Shown here piece after piece: positions 52,673 to 62,661 of a DNA stretch of 64,000 nucleotides. Origin of the DNA: Aquimonas sp964586455 (GTDB taxonomy: Bacteria; Pseudomonadota; Gammaproteobacteria; Xanthomonadales; Xanthomonadaceae); the NCBI GenBank assembly GCA_964586455.1, contig CAZPHV010000011.1, forward strand, positions 32,846 through 96,845, in the 5' to 3' direction. The position numbers and the translations under genes are program-made. Under the pieces are notes generated by a model that ran no database searches, was not told the DNA's origin, and saw only the letters and a list, made by a program, of their open reading frames with translations. The stretch's first letter is position 1. Every line of letters begins with the position of its first letter.

Positions 52673-53329
52673 TCAGCCCGCCTTTGCGCGGTGCGCGGCC
52701 AGCGCGCGCAGGTCGGAAGCGATCTTGGCGGGGTCCAGCGGCGGCCGTACCAGGCCGACCTGCAGGCCTTCGGGATTGATGATCGCCACCGAAGCGCTGT
52801 GATCCACCGTGTAGCCGCCACCGTCGAGCGGGCTCTGCATGTACACCATGCCCAGGCTGCGTGCGAACGGCTGCAGGGCGGTGTGATCAGCGGTCACCCC
52901 GCGTGCGCTGGGGTCGAAATACTTCGCGTAGTCGCCGGCGAGCTTCGGGCTGTCGCGCTCGGGGTCGACGCTGACAAAAACGATCTGCGGGCGTTCGAGT
53001 TCGGGCAGGTCTTCCATCGACTTGCGCGCCTTGGCCAGGTCGGCCAGCGTGGTCGGGCAAATGTCCGGGCAGTGGGTGAAGCCCACAAACACCAGGGTCC
53101 AGCGGCCGCGCAGGTCGGCCTGGGTGAAGGCGCGGCCGTCGTCGGCGGTGAGGCTGAAGTCCGGAATCTGCTTGAACTGCGGATACAGCAGGCTGTTCTG
53201 CATCTGCGGCAGGTCGACTGGCGCGAAGAAGCGCTGACCTGCATACAGGCCGACGCCAGCGGCCAATGCTGCAATCAGCACGGCGATAACGGGCAGCTTG
53301 CCGCTGCCGGAAGGGGCGGTGGTATTCAT
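52673..53329 (-). CDS. SCO1/SenC family copper chaperone/thioredoxin-fold protein
   Basis: A 218-residue membrane-anchored protein of the SCO1/SenC/PrrC family, used in CuA-site assembly of cytochrome c oxidase or as an extracytoplasmic thiol reductase. The anchor is GKLPVIAVLIAALAAGVGLYAG. The copper site is visible as FTHCPDICPTT (CxxxC) plus the distal His in YTVDHSASVAIINP. ATG 53329 gives a normal short cytoplasmic tail; the frame extends upstream to 53563 without meaning. No oxidase genes are nearby, and psd follows after four bases. Confidence 0.93.
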   Translation of the reverse strand: MNTTAPSGSGKLPVIAVLIAALAAGVGLYAGQRFFAPVDLPQMQNSLLYPQFKQIPDFSLTADDGRAFTQADLRGRWTLVFVGFTHCPDICPTTLADLAKARKSMEDLPELERPQIVFVSVDPERDSPKLAGDYAKYFDPSARGVTADHTALQPFARSLGMVYMQSPLDGGGYTVDHSASVAIINPEGLQVGLVRPPLDPAKIASDLRALAAHRAKAG

Positions 53330-53502
53330 GGGCGCGAAGTATACGGGCTCGTGCGTGAGCCCCGGTCGTGGGCCGCCCGCGGCGTAATGCGCACCAACGT
53401 AGGGCACGGCGAGTGCCTTCATGCGCTCTTCGCGGAATCTGCATTTCGGCTTCATTGGAAGTAGCCCAGTCTCGCCGGCCGAAAAACCACGAGGCGGTGT
53501 CC

Positions 53503-54723
53503 ATGCAGGGCAGCTACGAGATCCAATTGGTGCTGTTGTCCGTGTTGATCGCGGCGGTCGCAAGCTACGTCGCCATTGAATTCGCCGGGCGCGTCGACGG
53601 CCCCTCAGGGCGCCGCATCGGCTGGTTGGCTTCGGGCGCGCTGGCGATGGGCAGTGGAATCTGGGCCATGCATTTCGTCGGCATGGCCGCGTTCGAGTTG
53701 CCGGTGGCGATCAGTTTTGATTTGGTCATCACGGTGCTGTCCTGGGTCGCTGCCGTGGCTGTGTCGGCGCTTGCGCTGGTGCTGGTCACGGGCAGCGGCC
53801 TGACCAACCAGCGGATTCTGGTCGGCGCCTTGGCCATGGGCGCTGGGATCTGTGCGATGCATTACGGTGGCATGTGGGCCATGCGCATGGAGCCGGGTAT
53901 TGGCTACGACCCGCTCTGGTTCGCAATTTCGGTGCTGATCGCTGTTTCGGCCTCGGCAGCGGCTCTGTTCGTGGTGGCGCGACTGAAGACCGTTGCGAGC
54001 TGGCGCGACATTGGTTTGCGCCTGGGAGCCGCGGCCATCATGGGGCTCGCCGTGGCGGGAATGCACTACAGCGGCATGGCCGCAGCGCGCTTTGCACCCG
54101 ACGCGTTCTGCGCAAGCGGCAATACGCTCAGCGCGGACTTCATGGCGGCGCCCGTGGTGATCGTGAGCCTGCTGGGTCTCGCGATGGCGATCGCCTTCGC
54201 CATCGCAGATGCGCGCTCCGTGCTGGCCCGAGATCGGGCCGCGCGGGCGGAGACCGCGCGGGTGACCGACCTCGCTTTCATCGATGCTGCGACCGGCCTC
54301 GCCAACCGCCCCCGTCTGAGTCAGTGGGTAGCCGCCCGGATCGGTCGAGGCGACACCTTTGGCTTGCTCAGCGTGGGGCTGGAGCCCACGTCCAGCACAA
54401 ACGAGGCCGATCTGCAGGCGCTGGCGAACCGTCTGGGACGCGGCCTCGGCGGAGGCGCCCAATTGGCGCGAAGCGGCAGCGAGCAGCTGACGCTGCTGTT
54501 GGATGCCGCCGACCCGAAAGCGATCCTCGCGTGGTATCGCGCCCATTTGGCGTCGCTGCTGCAGCCGATGCAGGCCTCGGGCATGCGCCTGCAGTGGGGA
54601 TTGGCCACCGCACCGGCCGATGGCAGCAATCCGCAGATGCTGCTGCGCGCGGGCGCACGCTCGGGCTCGTTGGAATGGCTGGTGGAACAGGCGGCGAACG
54701 CGGGTCAGCCCGCTCTGGCTTGA
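53503..54723 (+). CDS. MHYT-domain membrane sensor with degenerate GGDEF-like tail
   Basis: A 406-residue protein. The N-terminal 245 residues form a seven-helix MHYT domain with three M-H-x-x-G-M motifs (IWAMHFVGMAAFEL, ICAMHYGGMWAMRM, VAGMHYSGMAAARF), proposed to bind copper and sense O2, CO or NO. The cytoplasmic part begins DLAFIDAATGLANRPRL, the usual start of a diguanylate cyclase, but the active-site GGDEF is replaced by ARSGSEQLTLLL and the domain is short. It is therefore probably catalytically dead and acts as a signalling scaffold. ATG 53503 has GAGG at eight bases. Confidence 0.88.
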   Translation: MQGSYEIQLVLLSVLIAAVASYVAIEFAGRVDGPSGRRIGWLASGALAMGSGIWAMHFVGMAAFELPVAISFDLVITVLSWVAAVAVSALALVLVTGSGLTNQRILVGALAMGAGICAMHYGGMWAMRMEPGIGYDPLWFAISVLIAVSASAAALFVVARLKTVASWRDIGLRLGAAAIMGLAVAGMHYSGMAAARFAPDAFCASGNTLSADFMAAPVVIVSLLGLAMAIAFAIADARSVLARDRAARAETARVTDLAFIDAATGLANRPRLSQWVAARIGRGDTFGLLSVGLEPTSSTNEADLQALANRLGRGLGGGAQLARSGSEQLTLLLDAADPKAILAWYRAHLASLLQPMQASGMRLQWGLATAPADGSNPQMLLRAGARSGSLEWLVEQAANAGQPALA

Positions 54724-54817
54724 GCCTGTTGGCCCCTTGGCTTCGTGGAGTTCGTGCAGGGCAGCTCCAGGCCCAGCCGCTATACTCCGCGCCCGCCCTC
54801 AAGCACCCGCCCACGCC

Positions 54818-55735
54818 ATGCCCGCCGAACTTCGCAGCCTCATCGACTTCATCCGCTACGGTGCCACGCGCTTCGGCCAGGCCGGGCTGAGCTTTGGCCA
54901 CAGCTATGACAATGCACTGGATGAAGCCACCCAGCTGGTGCTGCATGCCTTGCACCTGCCGCACGACCTGTCGCCGACCTACGGCGCGGCGCGGCTGACC
55001 GCTGAAGAGCGCGATCTGGTGTTGAGCCTGTTCGAGCGTCGCATCCGCGAGCGGATTCCGGCCTGCTACATCACTGGCGAGGCCTGGTTCGCGCAGCTGG
55101 CTTTCAAGACCGACCCGCGCGCGCTGGTACCGCGCTCGCCGATCGCGGAGCTGATCGAATCGGGCTTCGAGCCTTGGCTGGGCGGGCGCTGGGTTCAGCG
55201 CGCTTTGGACCTGTGCACGGGCTCGGGCTGCATCGGCATTGCTACGGCCGTGCACAATCCGGAGTGGCAGGTTGACCTGGTCGACATCAGCGAAGATGCG
55301 CTCGATCTTGCGCGCGAGAACATCGAGCGTTTCGAAGTCGGTGAGCGCGTGCGTGCGATTCGCAGCGACCTGTTCGCGGGCCTGGACGGCGAGCAGTACG
55401 ACCTGATCGTCAGCAACCCGCCCTATGTCACTCATGACGAGGTCGCCGCGCTGCCGGCTGAGTACGCGCATGAGCCTGAGCTCGGCCTGCGCGCTGGCGA
55501 CGATGGGCTGGATCTGGCCTTGAAGATCCTGCGCGACGCGCCGGAACACCTGACCGAGAACGGCCTGCTGATCGTCGAGGTCGGCGAGAGCGAACGCGCC
55601 CTGGTCCGGCTGCTGCCGGAAGTGCCTTTCGCTTGGGTCGAGTTCAAGGTAGGACAGATGGGCGTTTTCGTGGTCGAACGCGGTGATCTCGTGGCCCATG
55701 CCGCTACGATCAAGGCGCTGGCGGACGCGCGCTGA
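54818..55735 (+). CDS. prmB: Ribosomal protein uL3 glutamine N5-methyltransferase
   Basis: A 305-residue SAM-dependent methyltransferase. SAM motif I is ALDLCTGSGCIGIATA, and the substrate-glutamine motif is DLIVSNPPYVTHDEV. The N-terminal helical domain and YITGEAWFAQLAFKTDPRALVPRSPIAEL distinguish PrmB from the related PrmC. It methylates the glutamine of L3 during ribosome assembly. The start at 54818 gives MPAELRSLIDFIRYGATRF, the standard beginning. aroC follows after a repeat-filled gap, in the order common in Xanthomonadales. Confidence 0.95.
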   Translation: MPAELRSLIDFIRYGATRFGQAGLSFGHSYDNALDEATQLVLHALHLPHDLSPTYGAARLTAEERDLVLSLFERRIRERIPACYITGEAWFAQLAFKTDPRALVPRSPIAELIESGFEPWLGGRWVQRALDLCTGSGCIGIATAVHNPEWQVDLVDISEDALDLARENIERFEVGERVRAIRSDLFAGLDGEQYDLIVSNPPYVTHDEVAALPAEYAHEPELGLRAGDDGLDLALKILRDAPEHLTENGLLIVEVGESERALVRLLPEVPFAWVEFKVGQMGVFVVERGDLVAHAATIKALADAR

Positions 55736-56106
55736 GGGCGGATGCCTCCCCTCTCCCGACGGGAGATGGGCTGGTACAGGGGCGCTACAGGGCGCGGCGT
55801 TCCAATCTCACCCTTGCATTGACCGATGCCTTCCAATGACGGCTGGGCTGCGCTTCGCCCAGCCCCTCACCCCAACCCCCTAACATCGGGAGAGGGGCGC
55901 GAAGCGAGTTGATAGGGTGGGTCTTGACCCACCCACCTTTCCAGCTCATAGGGTGGGTCTTGACCCACCGTCCGCTACGGTTTCGGTGGGTCAAGACCCA
56001 CCCTGTATCGGGCGCGGTTCTATGGTTGGCGCGGTGCTGGTGGGCCAAGACCTACCGAATGTTCGCCACAGTTTCGGTGGGCCAGGGCCCACCCTATGGG
56101 ATAGCG
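55736..56106. repeat. Repeat-filled gap between prmB and aroC
   Basis: This 371-bp gap is mostly repeats. CCCCTCTCCC-type inverted repeats occur at about 55747-55771 and 55862-55896. Five GTAG-family palindromes follow with stems at 55916-55933, 55952-55969, 55985-56002, 56039-56056 and 56076-56093, in both orientations. Their stems are of the GGTGGGTC-TTGACCCACC and GGTGGGCC types. The last one ends 13 bases before the aroC start codon, and the putative ribosome site GGGA lies between it and the ATG. Confidence 0.88.
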
Positions 56107-57204
56107 ATGTCGCACAACACGTTCGGCCACCTGCTGCGCGTCACCACTTTTGGCGAGAGCCACGGCCCGGCCATCGGCTGCGTGATCGACGGCCTGCCGC
56201 CGGGTATCGCGATTTCGCCCGAGGACTTCCGCCATGACATCGAGCGGCGCGCCACCGGCAAGTCGCGCCACACCTCGCAGCGTCGCGAGTCCGATGAGGT
56301 CGAGATCCTGTCCGGCGTGTTCGAAGGGCTCACCACCGGCACTTCGTTGGCCCTGCTGATCCGCAACGTCGATGCGCGCAGCAAGGACTACGGCAATCTG
56401 GTCGACGTGTTCCGGCCGGCGCACGCCGACTACACCTATTTGCAGAAGTACGGCATCCGCGATCATCGCGGCGGGGGGCGTTCGTCGGCACGCGAAACCA
56501 CGGTGCGCGTCGCTGCCGGCGTGATCGCGAAGAAGTGGCTGGCCGAGCGCTTCGGCGTGCGCGTGCGCGGCTATGTCTCGCGGCTGGGCCCGCATCAACC
56601 GGCCCGGCTCGACTGGGATGCCGTCGAAGACAACCCCTTCTTCTGGCCCGATGCGGGCTTCGTGCCCGAGCTCGAGGCCTACATGGACGCGCTGCGGAAG
56701 GCGGGCGATTCGGTCGGCGCGCGGGTCACGGTGGTCGCCGAAGGCGTGCCGCCGGGCTGGGGTGCACCGCTCTACGCCAAGCTCGATGCCGAACTCGCTT
56801 CGGCCTTGATGGGTATCAATGCGGTCAAGGGCGTCGAGATGGGTGACGGCATGGCGTCGGCGGGCCAGCGCGGCACCGAGCACCGCGATGAGATGAGCCC
56901 CGAGGGCTTTCTCAGCAACCACGCCGGCGGCGTTCTGGGCGGCATCAGCACGGGTCAGGATCTGATCTGCCATCTGGCACTGAAGCCCACCTCCAGCCTG
57001 CGCCTGCCGGGGCGTAGCGTGGATCGCCATGGCAACGCGGCCGAAGTGGTCACCCACGGCCGCCACGACCCCTGCGTCGGTATCCGCGCCACGCCGATCG
57101 CCGAGGCGATGGTCGCGCTGGTGCTGATGGACCAGGCCTTGCTGCATCGCGCGCAGTGCGGCGACGTGGATCCGCCGCCGCGTGTGCCAGCGAGAGTCGT
57201 CTGA
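56107..57204 (+). CDS. aroC: Chorismate synthase
   Basis: A 365-residue FMN-dependent enzyme that converts EPSP to chorismate, the last shikimate step. Signatures are FGESHGPAIGCVIDGLPPG near residue 17, DYTYLQKYGIRDHRGGGRSSARET near 105-128 and MGDGMASAGQRGTEHRDEM. The length is normal. ATG 56107 is the family start (MSHNTFGHLLRVTTFGESHG); an open frame extends upstream through palindromic repeats to 55909 and is not coding. It supplies chorismate for the trp genes at the right end. Confidence 0.97.
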   Translation: MSHNTFGHLLRVTTFGESHGPAIGCVIDGLPPGIAISPEDFRHDIERRATGKSRHTSQRRESDEVEILSGVFEGLTTGTSLALLIRNVDARSKDYGNLVDVFRPAHADYTYLQKYGIRDHRGGGRSSARETTVRVAAGVIAKKWLAERFGVRVRGYVSRLGPHQPARLDWDAVEDNPFFWPDAGFVPELEAYMDALRKAGDSVGARVTVVAEGVPPGWGAPLYAKLDAELASALMGINAVKGVEMGDGMASAGQRGTEHRDEMSPEGFLSNHAGGVLGGISTGQDLICHLALKPTSSLRLPGRSVDRHGNAAEVVTHGRHDPCVGIRATPIAEAMVALVLMDQALLHRAQCGDVDPPPRVPARVV

Positions 57205-57364
57205 GTCGCCTCCCAACCCGCCCGATCGCGCCCGCGAATCGCCTGCGAATCGCCAGCAGGCCACATGAACATCTGTCAGCGCAGCACCTGCTGCGTTGCA
57301 TCCGCCGCTTTGCGCGCTAGAGTGCGCGGCCTGTTCCAACCCCCTCGACCACGGAATTCCCTCG

Positions 57365-58384
<1,020 letters not shown>

Positions 58385-58512
58385 TTGGCGACTGCGGAAG
58401 GGGTGGCGGTCGATCAGCGTCGCTCCAATGTCACAAAGTGTGATCTCGTTCACCTTCGGGCCTGCGTCGGAGCGATACCGACGCAGGCTTAATTGTTGGT
58501 GAAATGTCACCG

Positions 58513-58541
58513 TTGACCTATAGTTAGCGCGCCGTTGTCAT
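58513..58541 (+). promoter_or_regulatory. Putative sigma-70 promoter of fimV
   Basis: TTGACC (58513-58518), a 17-base spacer and TGTCAT (58536-58541) give a fair sigma-70 match in a locally A/T-richer stretch about 140 bases before the fimV start. The prediction is by eye only. The rest of the 294-bp asd-fimV gap shows nothing else clear. Confidence 0.4.
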
Positions 58542-58678
58542 GTCGTTTCTAGGATTGGGCCGTTCAGCCAAGGTTTGGCGGGGACGGTCCGGGACTGTGC
58601 GAAGGGCCGGTTACACGCCCGGGTACAGCCCAAAGTGGTAATCACCAGACATCCGCCGCGGATGGGGGACAGAGTCCA

Positions 58679-60997
58679 ATGAACAAGATGCTCAGACTGC
58701 CGGTTGCGCTCGCTTTTGCGCTCGGTGCCTCCAATGCATTCGCCCTCGGCCTGGGGCAGGTGCAGGTCAAGTCGACCTTGAACCAGCCCTTGCTGGCTGA
58801 AATTCCAGTGCTGGAGAACGCCCCCGGCGAAGCCGCCGACCTGCAGATCCGACTGGCGTCGTCCGAGGCGTTTGCGCGCATCGGGCTTGAGCGCCCCAGT
58901 GCGGCGTTGCTGACCTCGCTGAGCTTCGAAATCGTGCAGGGCGCAGGCGGCAAGCCTGTCATCCGCATCACCACGCCCAATCGCATCAATGACCCCTTCG
59001 TCAGTCTTCTGATCGAGGCCGAGTGGGCGCGCGGCAAGCTGCTGCGCGAATACACCCTGTTGCTGGACCCGCCAGTGGCGGTGCCTTCGCGCGTGAACCC
59101 GTCACAGACCCAGGCCCTGCCGCAGGGCGATGTGCGCCCGGCGCCGTCCGAATCGCTGTCAACGCCTCCGCCGATGGCAACGCCGCGTGCTGCGGCGCCG
59201 TCGGCTGCCCCCAGCTTCGCGCCCGGCGAGAGCTACGGCCCGGTCAATTCCGGCGATTCGCTCTGGAAGATCGCGAGCCAGTCGATTCCTGACAGCTCGG
59301 TCAACATCAACCAGATGATGGTGGCGATCCAGCGCGCCAATGCTGATGCATTCATCGGCGGGAACATGAATCGGCTGCGCACCGGCGCGGTGCTGCGAAT
59401 CCCGTCGCGCGAAGAAATTTCGGCCGTCGGCGCGCGCGAAGCGTCCCAGCTGGTTCGCGATCAGACTTCGACCGACACTCCGCTGCAGCCGATCGAAACC
59501 GACCGCAGTGCCACTCGCGCTACGCCCACGCCGGCGCCTGCGCCGCCTGCCGATTCGCGGCTTGCCATCGTTCCGCCGCGTGGCGATCAGCCCGCTTCGG
59601 CGGCGCAAACGGGCGCCTCCTCGGGCGGGGAAGGGCGTGAACTGCGCGCCGATCTGGCGCGCGCCCGTGAGCAGAGTGAGGCCCTGAATCAGGAAAACCG
59701 CGAGCTGAAGTCGCGCGTGCAGGAGCTTGAGAAGATCCGCGGTGACAGCGAGCGTCTGCTCGAACTGCGCAACAGCGAGCTGCAGGCCCTGCAGCAGCGC
59801 CTGGCCGAAATCGAGGCCCAGCGTGCCGCCGCCGCCGCGCCGACGCCGTCGGCCGCCCCGGCCCCTGAGGCCGCAGCACCCACTCCCGCGCTGGCACCGC
59901 TCGATCCGGTCACCGAGACGCCCGCTCCTGTCGAGGTGCCCGATCTCGATACGGCGGCCAGCACGCCGACGGAGTCGACCGAAACCGAGACCGGGACTGA
60001 AACGCTGGTCGACGAGCCGGCTCCGGCCGAGCCACCGGTGGTTGCGCCGACGCCGCCCGTTGCCGAGCCGGCAGCGATCGCGCCGGCCGATTCGATGCCG
60101 CCCCGGCCACCGCGCCAGGAGTGGTACGAAAATCCGCTGGTTCTGGGCGGTGGCGGAGCCCTGGTCATTGGCCTGCTGGCCCTGCTTGGGCTGCGCGGGC
60201 GCGGCAAGAAGAAGGCCGCGGCTGCGGCCGCAGTCGCCGCTCCCTCGCGCTTCGAAGGCGCCGACTTCGGCGTGCCGGGCGGCGCCGCTGAGGCTGAGCA
60301 GGACCTTGCCGGCTACGAGGATGCCGAAGAGCGCGAACTGCTCGACCGACTCGCCGAGCAGCCCGATGATCTCGAACGCCATATTGATCTGGTCCGCTAC
60401 TACTACGGCCTGAATGATCCGGCGCGCTTCGAGGGCGCCGTCGAGGCGATGTACGCGCAGGTCTACGATCCCGACGACAGCAACTGGCAGCAGGCTTTGC
60501 AGATGGGCCGCGAGATGCTGCCCGACCATCCGCTGTTCATGGACCTGCCGGCCCAGGACACCTCGGTCGGTGGCTGGGAGCCGGCGGCCGATGCCAGCCC
60601 GCAGGCTACGGCCTACGACACCAGCGCCTACCGCGCCGATGTGGGCGTGCCGCCGGTTCCGGCGTCTACGCCGCGCTTCGACGATGAGCCTGAATTCCGG
60701 ATCGATCTGTCCGAGCCTGAGCTTGTGGTGCCTGAGGTCGAGCGTTTCGTTGAGCCGGAGCCGCTGGCGTTTGAAGCCCCGCCCGAGTTCGCCGCACCGT
60801 CGGCGGCTTCGTCGAGTGGCGACGCCGGGCTCAACGCGGACGCCATCGAGGCTGCCGCCACCAAGCTGGAACTGGCTCGCGCCTACCTCGACATGGGCGA
60901 TGTCGAAGGTGCCCGCGGCATGCTGGAAGAGGTCGCCCAGGAAGGCACAACCGAACAGCGGCAGGACGCCCGTCGACTGCTCGACGAAATCCGCTGA
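58679..60997 (+). CDS. fimV: FimV-like polar hub / type IV pilus assembly protein
   Basis: A 772-residue protein of the FimV family, which organises the cell pole and type IV pili, and type II secretion in relatives. A signal peptide (ending NAFA) precedes the FimV N-terminal domain GLGQVQVKSTLNQPLLAEIPV. A LysM peptidoglycan-binding domain is at about 180-242 (YGPVNSGDSLWKIASQ to GAVLRIPS). A coiled coil (LRADLARAREQSEALNQENRELKSR, about 320-385) and an Ala/Pro-rich spacer lead to one membrane helix (GGGGALVIGLLALLGL) near 490. The acidic cytoplasmic part ends in the conserved TPR-like FimV motif KLELARAYLDMGDVEGARGMLEEV. truA follows. Confidence 0.94.
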   Translation: MNKMLRLPVALAFALGASNAFALGLGQVQVKSTLNQPLLAEIPVLENAPGEAADLQIRLASSEAFARIGLERPSAALLTSLSFEIVQGAGGKPVIRITTPNRINDPFVSLLIEAEWARGKLLREYTLLLDPPVAVPSRVNPSQTQALPQGDVRPAPSESLSTPPPMATPRAAAPSAAPSFAPGESYGPVNSGDSLWKIASQSIPDSSVNINQMMVAIQRANADAFIGGNMNRLRTGAVLRIPSREEISAVGAREASQLVRDQTSTDTPLQPIETDRSATRATPTPAPAPPADSRLAIVPPRGDQPASAAQTGASSGGEGRELRADLARAREQSEALNQENRELKSRVQELEKIRGDSERLLELRNSELQALQQRLAEIEAQRAAAAAPTPSAAPAPEAAAPTPALAPLDPVTETPAPVEVPDLDTAASTPTESTETETGTETLVDEPAPAEPPVVAPTPPVAEPAAIAPADSMPPRPPRQEWYENPLVLGGGGALVIGLLALLGLRGRGKKKAAAAAAVAAPSRFEGADFGVPGGAAEAEQDLAGYEDAEERELLDRLAEQPDDLERHIDLVRYYYGLNDPARFEGAVEAMYAQVYDPDDSNWQQALQMGREMLPDHPLFMDLPAQDTSVGGWEPAADASPQATAYDTSAYRADVGVPPVPASTPRFDDEPEFRIDLSEPELVVPEVERFVEPEPLAFEAPPEFAAPSAASSSGDAGLNADAIEAAATKLELARAYLDMGDVEGARGMLEEVAQEGTTEQRQDARRLLDEIR

Positions 60998-61016
60998 TCC
61001 AGCGGTTCGCGTGACC

Positions 61017-61044
61017 CACAAGGGCCGGCTTGCCGGCCCTTGTG
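61017..61044 (+). terminator. Hairpin after fimV
   Basis: A perfect 13-bp stem (CACAAGGGCCGGC / GCCGGCCCTTGTG) with a TT loop begins 20 bases after the fimV stop. It lacks a T-run but is the likely end signal of fimV. The upstream alternative TTG of truA (61030) would fall inside it, which argues against that start. Confidence 0.7.
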
Positions 61045-61125
61045 CGTTCTGGGCCGGGGATTTCGCGCGCCGGCGGCCGCAAAACCGCTACCTTTGTCGG
61101 CCTCGCACGCCGCAGTCGATACGCC

Positions 61126-61959
61126 TTGAATTCCGACTCCCTCATTCCCGCCGCTGATCCTGATGCGCACGCCGCGCCCCGTCGCTATGCCGCGGCCGTC
61201 GAATACGACGGCGGAGCATTCTTCGGCTGGCAGCGCCTGTCGCATGGCCGCACCGTGCAGGCCGCCGTCGAAGAGGCCCTGTCGTCGGTGTGTGATACGC
61301 CGGTGTTGGTGACCTGTGCCGGACGTACTGACAGCGGCGTCCATGGCCGCGGCCAGGTCATCCATTTCGACATCGCCGCCGAGCGCAGCACGCGCGCGCT
61401 GTTGATGGGCACGACTTCGCGCCTGCCGGACGCCGCCGCGCTGCTGTGGGTGCAGCCGGTTGCGTCCGATTTTCATGCGCGCTATTCGGCGCTTGCGCGG
61501 CGCTATCGCTATCGCATCCTCAACCGCGGCGTGCGTCCGGCGCTGGATCGCGAGCACGCCGCCTGGGAGCGCTTGCCGCTGGATGCCGAGCGCATGCACC
61601 GCGCGGCACAGGCGCTGGTGGGCGAGCACGACTTCAGCGCCTTCCGCACCACGGCCTGCCAGGCCAAGCATCCGAACCGTCATCTGCATCGCATCGAAGT
61701 CGAACGCAGCGGCGCCTGGATCGAGATCCGCGTGCAGGCCAATGCCTTCCTGCATCACATGGTGCGCAACATCGTCGGCAGCCTGCTGCCGATCGGTCGC
61801 GGCGACCGGCCTGAAGCCTGGATCGCCGAGCTGTTGGCTGGACGCGATCGCAGCGTCGCGGGCCCAACCGCACAGCCGCAGGGGCTGGTGTTCGAAGGGC
61901 CGTTGTACCCCGCGCGCTTCGCGCTACCGCCAGAATTCACATGGTCGGATCTGTCCTGA
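61126..61959 (+). CDS. truA: tRNA pseudouridine(38-40) synthase
   Basis: A 277-residue enzyme forming pseudouridine in the tRNA anticodon arm. The catalytic Asp is in TCAGRTDSGVHGRGQVIHF near residue 64. Other signatures are AVEYDGGAFFGWQRL, YRYRILN and NAFLHHMVRNIVGSLL. No ATG lies near the expected start. TTG 61126 gives a 16-residue lead before RRYAAAVEYDG and is preferred over TTG 61030, which is inside a terminator hairpin. trpF follows 51 bases later. Confidence 0.94.
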   Translation: MNSDSLIPAADPDAHAAPRRYAAAVEYDGGAFFGWQRLSHGRTVQAAVEEALSSVCDTPVLVTCAGRTDSGVHGRGQVIHFDIAAERSTRALLMGTTSRLPDAAALLWVQPVASDFHARYSALARRYRYRILNRGVRPALDREHAAWERLPLDAERMHRAAQALVGEHDFSAFRTTACQAKHPNRHLHRIEVERSGAWIEIRVQANAFLHHMVRNIVGSLLPIGRGDRPEAWIAELLAGRDRSVAGPTAQPQGLVFEGPLYPARFALPPEFTWSDLS

Positions 61960-62010
61960 TCGCGTGCTTTTGACGTGTGGGCCGGCGTGATGCTCCACAC
62001 TACGCGGGTA

Positions 62011-62661
62011 ATGAATGTTTCGATCCGCCAACGTACCCGCATCAAGTTTTGCGGCATGAAACGCGCAGATGACGTGCGCGCTGCCGTTTCACTGGGTGCT
62101 GACGCAATCGGTTTGATCGTGGTGCCCGGAACGCGTCGTGGCCTGTCGATTGAACAGGCCTCGACGCTGCGGCGCGAAGTCCCCGTGCTGGCTTCGGCCG
62201 TGCTGCTACTGATGGACGCGGATGCGGAGCTCGCGCGTGCGGCGATCGAAGCGGTGCGGCCTGACCTGGTCCAGTTTCACGGCGCCGAGTCGCCGGAGTT
62301 CTGCGCGGGTTTCGGCCGCCCTTGGATCAAGGCCGTACCGATGGGCAGTGTTGACGATGTGCAGGCCTATCTGGGTCCCTACGCCCAGGCTTCGGGCTTT
62401 GTGTTCGACAGCCACGCCACCGGTGGGCAGGGCGGCAGCGGTCATGGCTTCGACTGGGCACGGCTGCCTGCGGACAGGCCGGTGCCACTGCTGCTGGCGG
62501 GGGGCTTGAAGCCCGACAACGTTTTTGAAGCCGTGCGGGCGGTGCGCCCGTTTGCGGTGGATGTATCGAGTGGTATCGAAGATGCGCCGGGCGAGAAGTG
62601 CCTCGCGCGCATGCAGGCTTTCGTAAATGAGGTGGAACGTGCAGACCGCGGCCAAGCGTAG
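62011..62661 (+). CDS. trpF: Phosphoribosylanthranilate isomerase
   Basis: A 216-residue TIM-barrel enzyme of tryptophan synthesis. RIKFCGMKRADDVRAA holds the catalytic Cys, DLVQFHGAESPEF and LLAGGLKPDNV are typical, and DVSSGIEDAPGEK closes the phosphate site. ATG 62011 is the last start before the core (MNVSIRQRTRIKFCG); a GTG at 61975 is less likely. Its end overlaps trpB by about 23 bases, so translation is coupled. Confidence 0.96.
   Translation: MNVSIRQRTRIKFCGMKRADDVRAAVSLGADAIGLIVVPGTRRGLSIEQASTLRREVPVLASAVLLLMDADAELARAAIEAVRPDLVQFHGAESPEFCAGFGRPWIKAVPMGSVDDVQAYLGPYAQASGFVFDSHATGGQGGSGHGFDWARLPADRPVPLLLAGGLKPDNVFEAVRAVRPFAVDVSSGIEDAPGEKCLARMQAFVNEVERADRGQA

Noticed and set aside
55909..56106. 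An N-terminal extension of chorismate synthase
   Set aside because: The upstream frame is palindromic repeat DNA. The family start MSHNTFGHLLRV at 56107 is unambiguous.
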